DNA from: Vibrio splendidus
GTDB lineage: Bacteria > Pseudomonadota > Gammaproteobacteria > Enterobacterales > Vibrionaceae
Assembly (NCBI RefSeq): GCF_024347615.1
Contig: NZ_AP025508.1
Span: forward strand, 2,604,001 to 2,668,000
DNA: 64,000 nucleotides
Direction of reading: 5' to 3'
The notes beneath the pieces are model-generated. The model was given only the letters and a program-made list of their open reading frames with translations, did no database searches and was not told the origin of the DNA. The position numbers were made by a program, and so were the translations under genes. Shown here one piece after another: positions 42,381 to 51,467 of the stretch. The stretch's first letter is position 1. Every line of letters begins with the position of its first letter.

Positions 42381-43121
42381 ATGTCTACAACTGGTCGCAT
42401 TCACTCATTCGAATCTTGTGGTACTGTCGATGGCCCTGGTATCCGCTTCATTGTGTTTCTTCAAGGCTGCTTAATGCGTTGTATGTACTGCCATAACCGC
42501 GATACATGGGATCTTCATGACGGAAAGGAAGTAACGGTCGAAGAGATCATCAACGAAGCAAAATCATACCGTCATTTCATGAAAGCATCGGGCGGTGGTA
42601 TCACCTGTTCTGGTGGTGAAGCGATGCTACAACCTGAGTTTGTTCGTGACTTTTTCCAAGCGGCGCAAGCTGAAGGCATTCACACTTGTCTTGATACTAA
42701 TGGCTACATTCGTAAGCACACTGAAGTGGTCGATGAAGTACTAGAAGCCTCTGATCTAGTGATGTTGGATCTTAAACATATGCGAGATGAGATACACCAC
42801 GATTTCATTGGCGTATCAAACAGACGTACTCTGGATTTTGCACGCTACCTGCACAAAATCGGTAAGAAGACGTGGATTCGTTACGTGATAGTTCCTGGCT
42901 ACACGGATACGCCTGAAGATGCTCATCTTCTTGGTGAATTCATTAAAGACATGGATAACATCGAGAAAATAGAACTGCTTCCATACCACAAGCTTGGTGC
43001 TCATAAATGGGAAGCGCTTGGTTATGACTACCCTCTTGAAGGTACAAATCCGCCAAGCAAAGAGAAAATGGACGAGATTGTTGCTGTTCTAAACCAGTAC
43101 CATTCAAACGTAAAGTACTAG
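42381..43121 (+). CDS. pflA: Pyruvate formate-lyase-activating enzyme
   Basis: Radical SAM enzyme that abstracts a hydrogen from the PflB glycine. 246 residues, same as E. coli. The iron-sulfur site CLMRCMYC uses Cys30, Cys34 and Cys37; [14 protein letters not shown] at about 10-23 and CSGGEAMLQ (SAM-binding) follow the family pattern. It acts in the cytoplasm on PflB, encoded 1.4 kb upstream. It has its own promoter region and terminator. Confidence 0.97.
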   Translation: MSTTGRIHSFESCGTVDGPGIRFIVFLQGCLMRCMYCHNRDTWDLHDGKEVTVEEIINEAKSYRHFMKASGGGITCSGGEAMLQPEFVRDFFQAAQAEGIHTCLDTNGYIRKHTEVVDEVLEASDLVMLDLKHMRDEIHHDFIGVSNRRTLDFARYLHKIGKKTWIRYVIVPGYTDTPEDAHLLGEFIKDMDNIEKIELLPYHKLGAHKWEALGYDYPLEGTNPPSKEKMDEIVAVLNQYHSNVKY

Positions 43122-43163
43122 TACTGCTAAAGTTCGAATAAAGACGGTGCTCAACCTCTATTT

Positions 43164-43197
43164 AAACGCCTCAATTTCGATTGGGGCGTTTTGTTTT
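43164..43197 (+). terminator. pflA terminator
   Basis: Arms AAACGCCTCAAT and ATTGGGGCGTTT (one G-T pair) closed by a stable TTCG tetraloop, then a T-rich tail. Confidence 0.92.
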
Positions 43198-43203
43198 ATG
43201 ATT

Positions 43204-43365
43204 ATACCAATCGTAGTAAATAGTTGGTCATCCTAGCTGGTTAAAACGCTCAATAACTGCGTTAGAAATTTTGATTGTAGAATAACCACTTATCGAAACT
43301 TTCTGCCTTGTTCTCAAGCCTTTTTCCTGCGCTATTTATGATCACTTATTTACTGTGATTGGTAT
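43204..43365. mobile_element. MITE-like palindromic repeat element
   Basis: A 162-bp element with terminal inverted repeats of 19 bases: ATACCAATCGTAGTAAATA (43204-43222) and TATTTACTGTGATTGGTAT (43347-43365), differing at two positions. The similarity continues inward imperfectly (GTTGGTCAT against GTGATCAT on the opposite strand). There is no coding capacity. It sits between the pflA terminator and yfbU. The ends suggest a dispersed non-autonomous element; other copies cannot be seen in this window. The remaining 43366-43521 is the yfbU promoter region. Confidence 0.6.
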
Positions 43366-43521
43366 TAAAATAATCCTTTCACTTTTCTTTACAACTTTTG
43401 TTTATCAATTCAAAAAATCATATTAAATCCGTGTTGAGATCATGTTTCCACTCGTAGGAATGCTGTTACTCTTACTGCAACAAAAGAATATAACATTTAG
43501 TTTTTTAGTGAGGCTCCTCCC

Positions 43522-44022
43522 ATGGAAATGACCAATGCTCAGCGTCTAATTCTATCAAATCAATACTACCTAATGTCTCAAATGGATCCTGAGAACTCCG
43601 CTAAATACCAACGTCTACAAACGGTTGTAGAACGTGGTTACGAACTTCAAATGCGTGAACTTAATAAAGAATTTGGCTGTTTGACTGAAGCCGAATGTCG
43701 CGAAGTTATCGACATCATGGAGATGTACCATGCCATGCAAGAGTCGAACAAAATGCTTGCAGAGCAAGAACGTGCTGAAGTAGACCAACGTCGCCTACAG
43801 TTCCTAGGTTTTGATATCGCTTCTGAAGCTCAGAGCGTACATTACGTGCGTTTCCTTGTTGATTCTGAAGGTCTTTACCCTCAATTCGACAAAGCAGATC
43901 ACCACTTCAATAGCCAAATGCCAATGCTAGAGAAGTACCGTCGCATGCTAACAACATGGCGCAACTGCCCTCGTCAGTACCACCTATGTGCGACAGAGCT
44001 ATCTCAAATCTTTAGCGCTTAA
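43522..44022 (+). CDS. yfbU: YfbU family protein (UPF0304)
   Basis: 166-residue cytoplasmic helical protein. The start [18 protein letters not shown], the central [16 protein letters not shown] and the C-terminal [17 protein letters not shown] closely match E. coli YfbU (164 residues). Function unknown; YfbU has been linked to cell-death phenotypes in E. coli, but I cannot support a role from sequence. It has a GGCTCC-type leader and ends at a near-perfect palindromic terminator. Confidence 0.93.
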   Translation: MEMTNAQRLILSNQYYLMSQMDPENSAKYQRLQTVVERGYELQMRELNKEFGCLTEAECREVIDIMEMYHAMQESNKMLAEQERAEVDQRRLQFLGFDIASEAQSVHYVRFLVDSEGLYPQFDKADHHFNSQMPMLEKYRRMLTTWRNCPRQYHLCATELSQIFSA

Positions 44023-44063
44023 TACGTTAATAGATCAGCGATAACTTTTTAAAAAGTTTCAAG

Positions 44064-44108
44064 AAAAAGGGTTACTCATCATGAGTAACCCTTTTTTAAT
44101 GTTCGCAT
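44064..44108 (+). terminator. yfbU terminator, first copy of a duplicated block
   Basis: AAAAGGGTTACTCAT and ATGAGTAACCCTTTT form a 15-bp stem with a single-base centre, followed by T6. The block, including the trailing AATGTTCGCAT, recurs almost unchanged at 45205-45248. Confidence 0.92.
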
Positions 44109-44332
44109 ACAAACAGAAAACGGGACTTATGAAGCGATGTGGATAAAAAGTGTACTTTATATACAGAAAACGCAAATTAATCATGAAGATAAGATATTAA
44201 ACATTGAACCATTTTCAATTAATTTCTCTGATATCGCCCATTAGCCAACGAACACAAACCTAGAACTTACAACCAATTAAGTCATTCATCTTTATTAATT
44301 CCACTTCGAAACATTTAATACAAATTAAAAAC
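44109..44332. other. Gene-free region upstream of an orphan terminator
   Basis: About 225 AT-rich bases between the yfbU terminator and the hairpin at 44333. No frame of interest. AGAACTT at 44262-44268 resembles a sigma-E -35 box; a TC-rich -10 is possible at about 44286, at a slightly wide spacing. A small RNA is possible but unproven. Confidence 0.35.
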
Positions 44333-44361
44333 CACCGTTCGATTTTGAACGGTGTTTTTTA
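44333..44361 (+). terminator. Orphan terminator upstream of the OmpA-like gene
   Basis: Perfect arms CACCGTTC and GAACGGTG around GATTTT, then T6. It stands 60 bases before the ATG of the next gene, with no gene ending ahead of it. It could end a small RNA or act as an attenuator. Confidence 0.75.
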
Positions 44362-44419
44362 TTTTAAATATGATAGCTAGAATGCTCCCCGAAATTTATT
44401 AACCAGAGCGATAAACAAA

Positions 44420-44989
44420 ATGAGAAAATTCATCCTTGCATCACTAGCTATCATGTCTACTTCAGCTTTCGCAGCTAACGAAATGTACGTACTTGGCGGC
44501 GTTGGCATTAACGAAGACGACACAGGCGCACAATTCACTGTTGGTTCACAAGTTCTTGATACAAACTTTTATTTAGAATCAACCATGAATTACATCGATT
44601 CAGATATCAGCGATGTTACTTCAGACGTAAACGGCGACCTAACTAAGCACAAGGGCGATTACCAACACTTCAAAATGTCTCTAGCGCCAATGTATAAATA
44701 TAGTTTCGATGAATCTTTTGCTATCTACGGTAAAGTTGGTCTTGCTTACTCAAACTTTAATTCTAAATCAACGATCACTGATAAAGATGGCTCAGTGAAT
44801 AACAAGCATTCAAATAGTGAATGGGGGGCAACTTACGGCATCGGTGCTGAATTTAAGTCAGTGCAACCAATGTTTGGTAACTCGAAGTTTATGGCACGTG
44901 TTGGTTTTGATTGGTACGACTTCAGCTCAGGTGGTCTAAATCTAGGCAGTGACGGCACTCTAGGTCTACAGGCCGGTTTCACTTTCTAA
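44420..44989 (+). CDS. OmpA-like beta-barrel outer membrane protein
   Basis: 189-residue exported protein. Signal peptide MRKFILASLAIMSTSAFA, cut before ANEMY. The rest looks like an eight-stranded barrel (outer membrane beta-barrel domain type): alternating strands such as MYVLGGVGI, FKMSLAPMYKYSF and YGIGAEFK, and a C-terminal Phe (LQAGFTF). There is no OmpA C-terminal peptidoglycan domain. The specific role is unknown; relatives include attachment and small barrel proteins. It has an AGAGCGA site. A pilin fragment begins 3 bases after the stop. Confidence 0.8.
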   Translation: MRKFILASLAIMSTSAFAANEMYVLGGVGINEDDTGAQFTVGSQVLDTNFYLESTMNYIDSDISDVTSDVNGDLTKHKGDYQHFKMSLAPMYKYSFDESFAIYGKVGLAYSNFNSKSTITDKDGSVNNKHSNSEWGATYGIGAEFKSVQPMFGNSKFMARVGFDWYDFSSGGLNLGSDGTLGLQAGFTF

Positions 44990-44992
44990 GAT

Positions 44993-45143
44993 ATGGAACA
45001 GAAAGGTTTTACACTAATTGAGCTGATCATCGTTATTGCTATTCTTGGTATCTTAGCGTTAACCGCTGCCCCAAGTTTTTAAACCACTAGGTGAAGAGTT
45101 TGGTAGTAAATTGATTTGTAGAAAAGTCACTGGTGGGAGCTAA
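44993..45143 (+). pseudogene. Decayed type IV pilin / pseudopilin fragment
   Basis: From ATG 44993 the frame reads a short leader and the prepilin signature KGFTLIELIIVIAILGIL, then ALTAAPSF and TAA at 45080-45082, only 29 residues. The leader-peptidase site G-F and Glu5 are intact. If one base were removed from the T5 run at 45076-45080 the frame would continue KPLGEEFGSKLICRKV to TAA at 45141. Even so it would be far below pilin length (about 130-170), so an internal deletion is likely too. No ribosome binding site precedes it. Probably a remnant of a MshA/PilA-like gene brought in by recombination. Confidence 0.7.
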
Positions 45144-45204
45144 ATCTAGCCATGTCTTTCCTTGATTCGATTACTGTAATAATCGGTCGGTACTTCGCAT
45201 AAAT

Positions 45205-45248
45205 AAAAAGGGTTACTCATCATGAGTAACCCTTTTTTAATGTCCGCA
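45205..45248. terminator. Duplicate terminator block (second copy)
   Basis: Repeats 44064-44108 almost exactly, including the 15-bp palindrome and the trailing AATGTCCGCAT. It lies 24 bases past the ompV stop and serves that gene on the minus strand, and any plus-strand transcript from the OmpA-like gene. Confidence 0.9.
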
Positions 45249-45271
45249 TTTAGAGAGAGAAACCAAAGCAA

Positions 45272-46027
45272 CTAGAAGACGTAGGCAACACCGACGTTTG
45301 CGGCCATGTTAATGCCACTTTCAAGTATTGGGCTGTTCTCAATATCACCTTCAAGGTTGGTATAACGAACGCCACCAGTGACCCGGATATTTGGCGTCAC
45401 ATGCAAGTAACCACCTAAACCAATAAAGTACTGACCATCCCAGTCTGCATCGAACTCATTCAAATTAGTTCTCGACGCTTCTGCTGAACCCACCCCGTAC
45501 AGGTGGTTATTCAAGCGCTCACTGTTATAAGCATAACCAATAGAGGGTGTAATCGCCCACCCATTGCGACGAATCGGCAAACGCCATGCGGCTTCCGCAT
45601 AGATACCGTTGTGCCTAAACCCTAAGTCAGAGCCTGCTGTCGCTTCAAACATCCCGACCAAGGTGATCACTTGGTAGCTAATGCCACCTAGTACTGATGC
45701 TTTACGCTCATCTAGCTTTTGAATATCAACGTTATCAGAATCACCCGGCTTCAATGTCCTCGAATCATAAACCGCTCGAAACACGATGTTCTGTGGTGAG
45801 CCCGCAGGAAGTAAGCGATAACCCGCACTGAATCCACGCATGAAAAAGTGCTCACCTTCATAGCCAATCATAGGAATCACAGCGCGGTTTGACGGTGTAT
45901 CTTTATAGACAGCCGGAGAATAAGAGGCGGCAACGCCCAGTGACCACTGCGAGATTTTTGCATGTGTTGCTGTCGAAGCCAGTAACGCAACACTGATAAC
46001 CACTATTTTTAACCCATAATTCTTCAC
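45272..46027 (-). CDS. ompV: MipA/OmpV family outer membrane protein
   Basis: 251-residue outer membrane protein. Signal peptide about 1-23 (LLASTATHA). The family pattern SLGVAASYSPAVYKD at the mature start, VIPMIGYEGEHFFMRG and WAITPSIGYAYNSE follow MipA/OmpV proteins; the chain ends GVAYVF with a terminal Phe. V. cholerae OmpV is an abundant outer membrane protein; related MipA scaffolds murein enzymes in E. coli. The role here is not determined. Single gene. Confidence 0.87.
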   Translation of the reverse strand: MKNYGLKIVVISVALLASTATHAKISQWSLGVAASYSPAVYKDTPSNRAVIPMIGYEGEHFFMRGFSAGYRLLPAGSPQNIVFRAVYDSRTLKPGDSDNVDIQKLDERKASVLGGISYQVITLVGMFEATAGSDLGFRHNGIYAEAAWRLPIRRNGWAITPSIGYAYNSERLNNHLYGVGSAEASRTNLNEFDADWDGQYFIGLGGYLHVTPNIRVTGGVRYTNLEGDIENSPILESGINMAANVGVAYVF

Positions 46028-46381
46028 TACATCTACCTATTTATTGAGCAATTTTTGATAACGCCGCGCATTATATGGTACTTCATTCCAGTAAATCAAT
46101 AGAGCTCAGTTATACATCTAATACACATAAATCCAGTGTGAGTATTATTAAGCGACCTAAAATCACAAAACAAACGGCTAGATCCCCTCGAATGTAAAAT
46201 AATTGGATTCTACACGCCTCAAGTTGCCTATTGCGCTCGCTAGGTTTTTCACACGCAAAATTGTAAATAAATACATAATTGTTAAGCAAAATTGTGCAAG
46301 CGGGTCTAACCTTAAAATGTAGGGAGAGCCTATTTTTCAATCGCTCATCAGTTTTGACTGGTTAACAAGGGGAATGTGACT
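46028..46381. other. ompV-prkA divergent promoter region
   Basis: About 350 AT-rich bases between divergent genes. It should include the ompV and prkA promoters; the latter is sigma-S and NtrC dependent in E. coli. I could not pick out a convincing GG-N10-GC sigma-54 site. Confidence 0.45.
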
Positions 46382-48316
46382 ATGAGTATTTTTGACCACT
46401 ATCAATCACGTTATGAAGCAGCCAAGGAAGAAGAGCTCACATTGCAAGAGTTCTTAGGGCTGTGTAAAGACGATAAAAGTGCTTACGCTAACGCTGCTGA
46501 GCGCTTACTACTGGCCATCGGCGAACCGGAGGTTATAGACACCGCTCAAGACCCCCATCTAAGTCGTATTTTCTCAAACCGTGTCATCTCACGCTACAGC
46601 GAATTTAAAGATTTCTACGGCATGGAAGATGCGATTGAACAGATTGTTTCTTACCTAAAACACGCTGCACAAGGCTTAGAAGAACGGAAGCAAATCCTTT
46701 ACCTGCTTGGCCCTGTGGGCGGTGGTAAATCTTCCCTTGCTGAAAAACTCAAAGCACTGATGCAAAAGCTACCAATCTATGTGCTGTCTGCAGATGGTGA
46801 GCGAAGCCCTGTGAATGATCACCCCTTCTGTCTATTCGACGTAAACGAAGATGGCGACCTTTTGAAACAAGAGTACGGAATAGAGAAACGTTACATACGC
46901 TCTATCATGTCTCCTTGGGCAGCGAAACGCCTCCATGATTTCGGTGGTGATATCTCTAGATTTAAAGTCATCAAACTACGCCCTTCGATTCTCGACCAAG
47001 TTGCGATCGCGAAGACAGAGCCTGGTGATGAAAACAACCAAGATATTTCGTCTCTGGTTGGTAAAGTCGATATTCGTAAACTTGAACACTTCTCTCAAGA
47101 TGACCCTGATGCCTACAGTTACTCTGGTGCGCTGTGTAAAGCCAACCAAGGTGTGATGGAATTCGTGGAGATGTTCAAGGCGCCAATCAAAGTCTTGCAC
47201 CCACTTCTAACGGCAACGCAAGAAGGTAACTTCAACGGTACTGAAGGACTTTCTGCACTGCCGTTTGACGGTATGATTCTAGCTCACTCAAACGAATCCG
47301 AGTGGCAGACCTTCCGTAACAACAAAAACAACGAAGCCTTCCTCGACCGTGTGTACATTGTAAAAGTCCCTTACTGTCTGCGCGTCTCTGAAGAAGTTAA
47401 GATCTACCAAAAACTGCTTGAGCACAGTGAGCTATCCAAAGCCCCTTGTTCACCAAGCACACTCGATCTGCTATCGCAATTCAGCATCCTATCGAGACTG
47501 AAAGAGCCTGAAAACTCTTCTCTGTTCTCAAAAATGCGTGTTTACGATGGTGAAACTCTAAAAGACACCGATCCAAAAGCGAAGAGCTACCAAGAGTACC
47601 GAGATTATGCTGGCGTTGACGAAGGCATGTCTGGGCTATCAACGCGTTTCGCCTTTAAGATCCTGTCTCGTGTGTTTAACTTCGACCAAGCCGAAGTAGC
47701 CGCAAACCCAGTGCACCTGTTCTATGTGATTGAACAGCAAATCGAACGTGAGCAGTTCCCTCAAGAGACCGCTGAGAAGTACCTTGAGTTCTTGAAAGGA
47801 TACCTAGTGCCACGCTACGTTGAGTTCATCGGTAAAGAGATTCAAACCGCTTACCTAGAGTCTTACTCTGAGTACGGTCAGAATATCTTCGACCGCTATG
47901 TCACCTACGCTGACTTCTGGATTCAAGACCAAGAGTACCGTGATCCAGAAACAGGCCAGCTATTTGACCGTGCTTCTCTGAATGGTGAACTAGAGAAAAT
48001 AGAGAAAACAGCCGGTATCAGTAATCCTAAAGACTTCCGAAATGAGATTGTGAACTTTGTGCTTCGTGCCAAAGCCAACAATAACGGTCAAAACCCAGTT
48101 TGGACAAGCTACGAGAAACTGCGCACTGTGATTGAGAAGAAAATGTTCTCTAACACAGAAGAACTGCTTCCTGTTATTTCGTTCAATGCTAAGACCTCAA
48201 CGGATGATCAGAAAAAACATGATGACTTCGTTGCTCGTATGATGGAAAAAGGCTACACCGAGAAACAAGTGAGACTGCTATCCGAGTGGTACCTAAGAGT
48301 TCGTAAATCCTCATAA
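46382..48316 (+). CDS. prkA: PrkA family serine protein kinase (YeaG)
   Basis: Cytoplasmic kinase with an AAA-like N-terminal domain, induced by stress and nitrogen limitation in enterobacteria. 644 residues, as in E. coli YeaG. I chose ATG 46382 (MSIFDHYQSRYEAA) over a GTG two codons upstream. Walker A is GPVGGGKSS at about 107-115. The sequence is almost collinear with YeaG, including MSPWAAKRLH, KTEPGDENNQD and LLTATQEGNFNGTEG. First gene of prkA-yeaH-spoVR; a perfect hairpin follows its stop. Confidence 0.97.
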   Translation: MSIFDHYQSRYEAAKEEELTLQEFLGLCKDDKSAYANAAERLLLAIGEPEVIDTAQDPHLSRIFSNRVISRYSEFKDFYGMEDAIEQIVSYLKHAAQGLEERKQILYLLGPVGGGKSSLAEKLKALMQKLPIYVLSADGERSPVNDHPFCLFDVNEDGDLLKQEYGIEKRYIRSIMSPWAAKRLHDFGGDISRFKVIKLRPSILDQVAIAKTEPGDENNQDISSLVGKVDIRKLEHFSQDDPDAYSYSGALCKANQGVMEFVEMFKAPIKVLHPLLTATQEGNFNGTEGLSALPFDGMILAHSNESEWQTFRNNKNNEAFLDRVYIVKVPYCLRVSEEVKIYQKLLEHSELSKAPCSPSTLDLLSQFSILSRLKEPENSSLFSKMRVYDGETLKDTDPKAKSYQEYRDYAGVDEGMSGLSTRFAFKILSRVFNFDQAEVAANPVHLFYVIEQQIEREQFPQETAEKYLEFLKGYLVPRYVEFIGKEIQTAYLESYSEYGQNIFDRYVTYADFWIQDQEYRDPETGQLFDRASLNGELEKIEKTAGISNPKDFRNEIVNFVLRAKANNNGQNPVWTSYEKLRTVIEKKMFSNTEELLPVISFNAKTSTDDQKKHDDFVARMMEKGYTEKQVRLLSEWYLRVRKSS

Positions 48317-48328
48317 CCAAACCGTACT

Positions 48329-48350
48329 GAGCTGCTCAACTGAGCAGCTC
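48329..48350 (+). repeat. Intercistronic hairpin between prkA and yeaH
   Basis: Perfect 9-bp arms GAGCTGCTC and GAGCAGCTC around AACT, 12 bases after prkA. No T run follows, so it is probably an RNA-stability or processing element and not a full terminator. The remaining gap has three loose copies of AACCAATAA. Confidence 0.65.
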
Positions 48351-48458
48351 GTACAAACCAATAACTTTATACCCTAATAAACGAATAGCTCTAATAAACC
48401 AATAACTCTTACAACCAATAAAAAGTAGGATCGCGACATCAGCTGAGAGGGAGTTCTT

Positions 48459-49730
48459 ATGGCACAATTTATCGATCGGAGGCTCAATGGCAAGAATAAG
48501 AGTGCTGTGAATAGACAGCGTTTCTTACGACGCCATAAAGAGCAAATCAAAGAATCTGTGGCCGATGCAGTCAACCGACGCTCAATCACCAATACTGAAA
48601 CCGGTGAAGACGTCACTATTCCCCATAAAGACATCAAAGAGCCAAGCTTTCACCAAGGTCAAGGCGGCGTAAGAGAACGCGTTCACCCAGGTAATGACCA
48701 GTTCATCACGGGCGATAAAATTGAACGTCCTAAAGGTGGCGGTCAAGGTGGTGGCGCAGGCCAGGGTGACGCAAGCCCTGATGGCGAAGGCCAAGATGAA
48801 TTTACATTCCAAATTTCAAAAGATGAATATCTTGATATTCTCTTTGAAGATTTAGCTCTTCCTAATCTAGAGAAGAATCAGGTCAACAAAATCACCGAAT
48901 GGAAGACACATCGCTCTGGTTATCAAAGCGCGGGGATTCCTTCCAACATCGCAATCGTGCGTTCACTGCAGCAATCTCTGGCTCGTAGAACCGCGATGAC
49001 AGCAGGTAAAAAGCGCGAGCTTAACCTACTGATGGAGCAGCTTGACCAAGTTAAAATGACGGAACCAGCACAACCCTTTGAAGAAAGTCGTTTAAAAGAA
49101 GAGATTGCCGAGTTACGTAAAAAAATTGAAAGCGTGCCATTTATTGACACCTTCGACCTGCGTTTTAAAAACTACGAGAAGCGCCCTATTCCATCTAGTC
49201 AAGCCGTTATGTTCTGCCTAATGGATGTATCTGGCTCAATGGATCAAGCCACGAAAGACATTGCGAAGCGCTTTTATGTCCTTCTGTATCTGTTCCTAAA
49301 TCGCACCTACGAAAACGTCGATGTTGTGTTTATTCGTCACCATACTCAGGCTAAAGAAGTCGACGAACACGAGTTTTTCTATTCACAAGAAACCGGTGGC
49401 ACCATCGTTTCCAGTGCACTGAAACTGATGAAGGAAATTGTCGCAGACCGCTATCCTGCAAATGAGTGGAACATCTATGCAGCACAAGCCTCTGATGGCG
49501 ATAACTGGGCTGATGACTCTCCTCGTTGTAAAGAGCTATTAGTCAATACACTTCTGCCAACTTGCCAATATTACTCTTACATCGAAATAACACGCCGCTC
49601 TCATCAAACACTTTGGCACGAATACGAAAAACTCGAGAGTAGCTTTGACAACTTCGCCATGAAAAATATTAAAACGGTGGATGATATTTTTCCTGTGTTT
49701 AGAGAATTGTTCCAGAAAGAGACAGCGTAA
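48459..49730 (+). CDS. yeaH: YeaH/YhbH family VWA-like protein
   Basis: 423-residue cytoplasmic protein, normal for the family (E. coli YeaH 427). The N-terminus is basic ([28 protein letters not shown]); a Gly/Gln-rich linker lies at about 88-110. A von Willebrand A-like domain with the MIDAS-type motif MDVSGSMDQ starts at about 255. It works with PrkA and SpoVR in an unknown stress pathway; the three genes are conserved together from Bacillus to enterobacteria. spoVR follows after 11 bases. Confidence 0.94.
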   Translation: MAQFIDRRLNGKNKSAVNRQRFLRRHKEQIKESVADAVNRRSITNTETGEDVTIPHKDIKEPSFHQGQGGVRERVHPGNDQFITGDKIERPKGGGQGGGAGQGDASPDGEGQDEFTFQISKDEYLDILFEDLALPNLEKNQVNKITEWKTHRSGYQSAGIPSNIAIVRSLQQSLARRTAMTAGKKRELNLLMEQLDQVKMTEPAQPFEESRLKEEIAELRKKIESVPFIDTFDLRFKNYEKRPIPSSQAVMFCLMDVSGSMDQATKDIAKRFYVLLYLFLNRTYENVDVVFIRHHTQAKEVDEHEFFYSQETGGTIVSSALKLMKEIVADRYPANEWNIYAAQASDGDNWADDSPRCKELLVNTLLPTCQYYSYIEITRRSHQTLWHEYEKLESSFDNFAMKNIKTVDDIFPVFRELFQKETA

Positions 49731-49741
49731 GGGGGCTTGCC

Positions 49742-51304
49742 ATGACAGCGAAATCAAACGTTGCAGAAAAAGACAAAGCGACACAGAAGAGAAACGACAA
49801 GATGCTGCCTGATGGTCCAGATTGGACATTCAACCTCTTGGAACAATATCACGTAGAAATCAAGCGTGTGGCGCAGCATTACCGTTTAGATACTTACCAG
49901 AACCAAATTGAAGTGATTACTTCTGAGCAGATGATGGATGCTTACTCGAGCATCGGTATGCCGATCAATTACAATCACTGGTCATTTGGCAAAAAATTCA
50001 TTCAAACCGAGCAAAACTACAAGCATGGTCAGATGGGATTAGCGTACGAAATCGTGATCAATTCAGATCCTTGTATCGCATATCTGATGGAAGAGAACAC
50101 GGTCACGATGCAGGCGCTCGTAATGGCTCATGCTTGTTACGGCCATAACTCTTTCTTTAAGGGCAACTACCTATTCCAAACCTGGACCGATGCCAGTTCC
50201 ATCATCGACTACCTATTATTCGCTAAAAAATACATTACCGATTGTGAAGAAAAATATGGTGTTGCCGAAGTCGAACAACTTCTCGACTCTTGTCATGCCC
50301 TCATGAATTACGGCGTAGACAGATACAAACGCCCTGAGAAGATTTCCATAGCTGAAGAGACAGCAAGGCAAGAAGAACGTGAAGCGTATCTGCAATCTCA
50401 AGTCAATGAGCTGTGGAGAACTGTGCCTAAAAATCAAGACAAGGAAAAAGAGACCAAAATTCGCTTTCCTAGCGAACCTCAAGAAAACATTCTCTACTTT
50501 ATCGAGAAGAACGCACCACTACTTGAACCTTGGCAGCGTGAGTGTGTTCGTATCGTTCGAAAGGTGAGCCAATACTTCTACCCTCAAAAGCAAACTCAAG
50601 TAATGAACGAAGGCTGGGCAACCTTCTGGCACTACACCATTCTTAACCACCTTTACGACGAAGGCTTGGTGAGTGACAAGTTCATATTAGAATTCCTACA
50701 CAGCCACACCAGCGTGGTCGCACAGCCCGCCTACAACAGCCCTTATTTCAGCGGGATAAACCCTTATGCGCTTGGCTTTGCGATGTTTAGAGACATCCGA
50801 CGTATCTGTGAAGAACCAACCGATGAAGACAAAGAGTGGTTCCCTGAGTTAGCCGGAAGTGATTGGTTAGAAGCGGTGCACTTTGCCATGCACAATTTCA
50901 AAGATGAAAGCTTCATCAGCCAATACCTCTCACCAAAGATCATTCGAGACTTTAAACTATTTTCTGTGCTCGACGACGACCGCAAAAACACCATTGAGAT
51001 AAGTGCTATTCACGATGACCCAGGCTATCGCTTGATTCGTGAAAAGCTTGCGGCGCAATACAACCTAAGTAACCTTGAGCCGAATATTCAGGTGTTTAAC
51101 GTCGATGTTCGTGGTGATCGCTCGATGACACTGCAGTATGTGCCTCACGGCCGTATACCGCTTGATAAAGGCTACGACGAAGTGATGAAACATCTCTATC
51201 GCTTATGGGGCTTTGATGTAATTTTGGAAGAGCTCAAAGATACGGGTCATAGAGAGATTCTGACTACTTGTCCAAAACGTAATGATTATGGAGCCAAGAT
51301 TTAA
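49742..51304 (+). CDS. ycgB: SpoVR family protein (YcgB)
   Basis: 520-residue cytoplasmic protein of the SpoVR family. GPDWTFNLLEQYHVEIKRVA at about 25-45, YGHNSFFKGNYLF and the MNEGWATFWHY motif are diagnostic. His residues in GHNSFF and in EGWATFWH could bind metal. In Bacillus SpoVR affects the spore cortex; in proteobacteria it travels with PrkA and YeaH. The function is unresolved. Last gene of the operon, with a strong terminator about 85 bases downstream. Confidence 0.95.
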   Translation: MTAKSNVAEKDKATQKRNDKMLPDGPDWTFNLLEQYHVEIKRVAQHYRLDTYQNQIEVITSEQMMDAYSSIGMPINYNHWSFGKKFIQTEQNYKHGQMGLAYEIVINSDPCIAYLMEENTVTMQALVMAHACYGHNSFFKGNYLFQTWTDASSIIDYLLFAKKYITDCEEKYGVAEVEQLLDSCHALMNYGVDRYKRPEKISIAEETARQEEREAYLQSQVNELWRTVPKNQDKEKETKIRFPSEPQENILYFIEKNAPLLEPWQRECVRIVRKVSQYFYPQKQTQVMNEGWATFWHYTILNHLYDEGLVSDKFILEFLHSHTSVVAQPAYNSPYFSGINPYALGFAMFRDIRRICEEPTDEDKEWFPELAGSDWLEAVHFAMHNFKDESFISQYLSPKIIRDFKLFSVLDDDRKNTIEISAIHDDPGYRLIREKLAAQYNLSNLEPNIQVFNVDVRGDRSMTLQYVPHGRIPLDKGYDEVMKHLYRLWGFDVILEELKDTGHREILTTCPKRNDYGAKI

Positions 51305-51390
51305 TATCAATCACAGTAAGTAAGTGCTTGGTATAAAACTCCGCTCCCCCTACAACATAGTGGTCACCCGCTCGGAAGTGGAGCAATAAA

Positions 51391-51428
51391 AAAGCGCATA
51401 AGTCTGATGACTTATGCGCTTTCTTTTT
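51391..51428. terminator. Terminator between ycgB and sohB
   Basis: Perfect 14-bp arms AAAGCGCATAAGTC and GACTTATGCGCTTT around TGAT, with A and T runs; convergent genes on both sides. Confidence 0.93.
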
Positions 51429-51467
51429 AAGGCTCAAACGTCTTCAATAGACGCAAGGCACTAAACC

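Noticed and set aside
45152..45202. 16-residue open frame (MSFLDSITV start) after the pilin fragment
   Set aside because: Too short and without a ribosome binding site; no known small protein matches.
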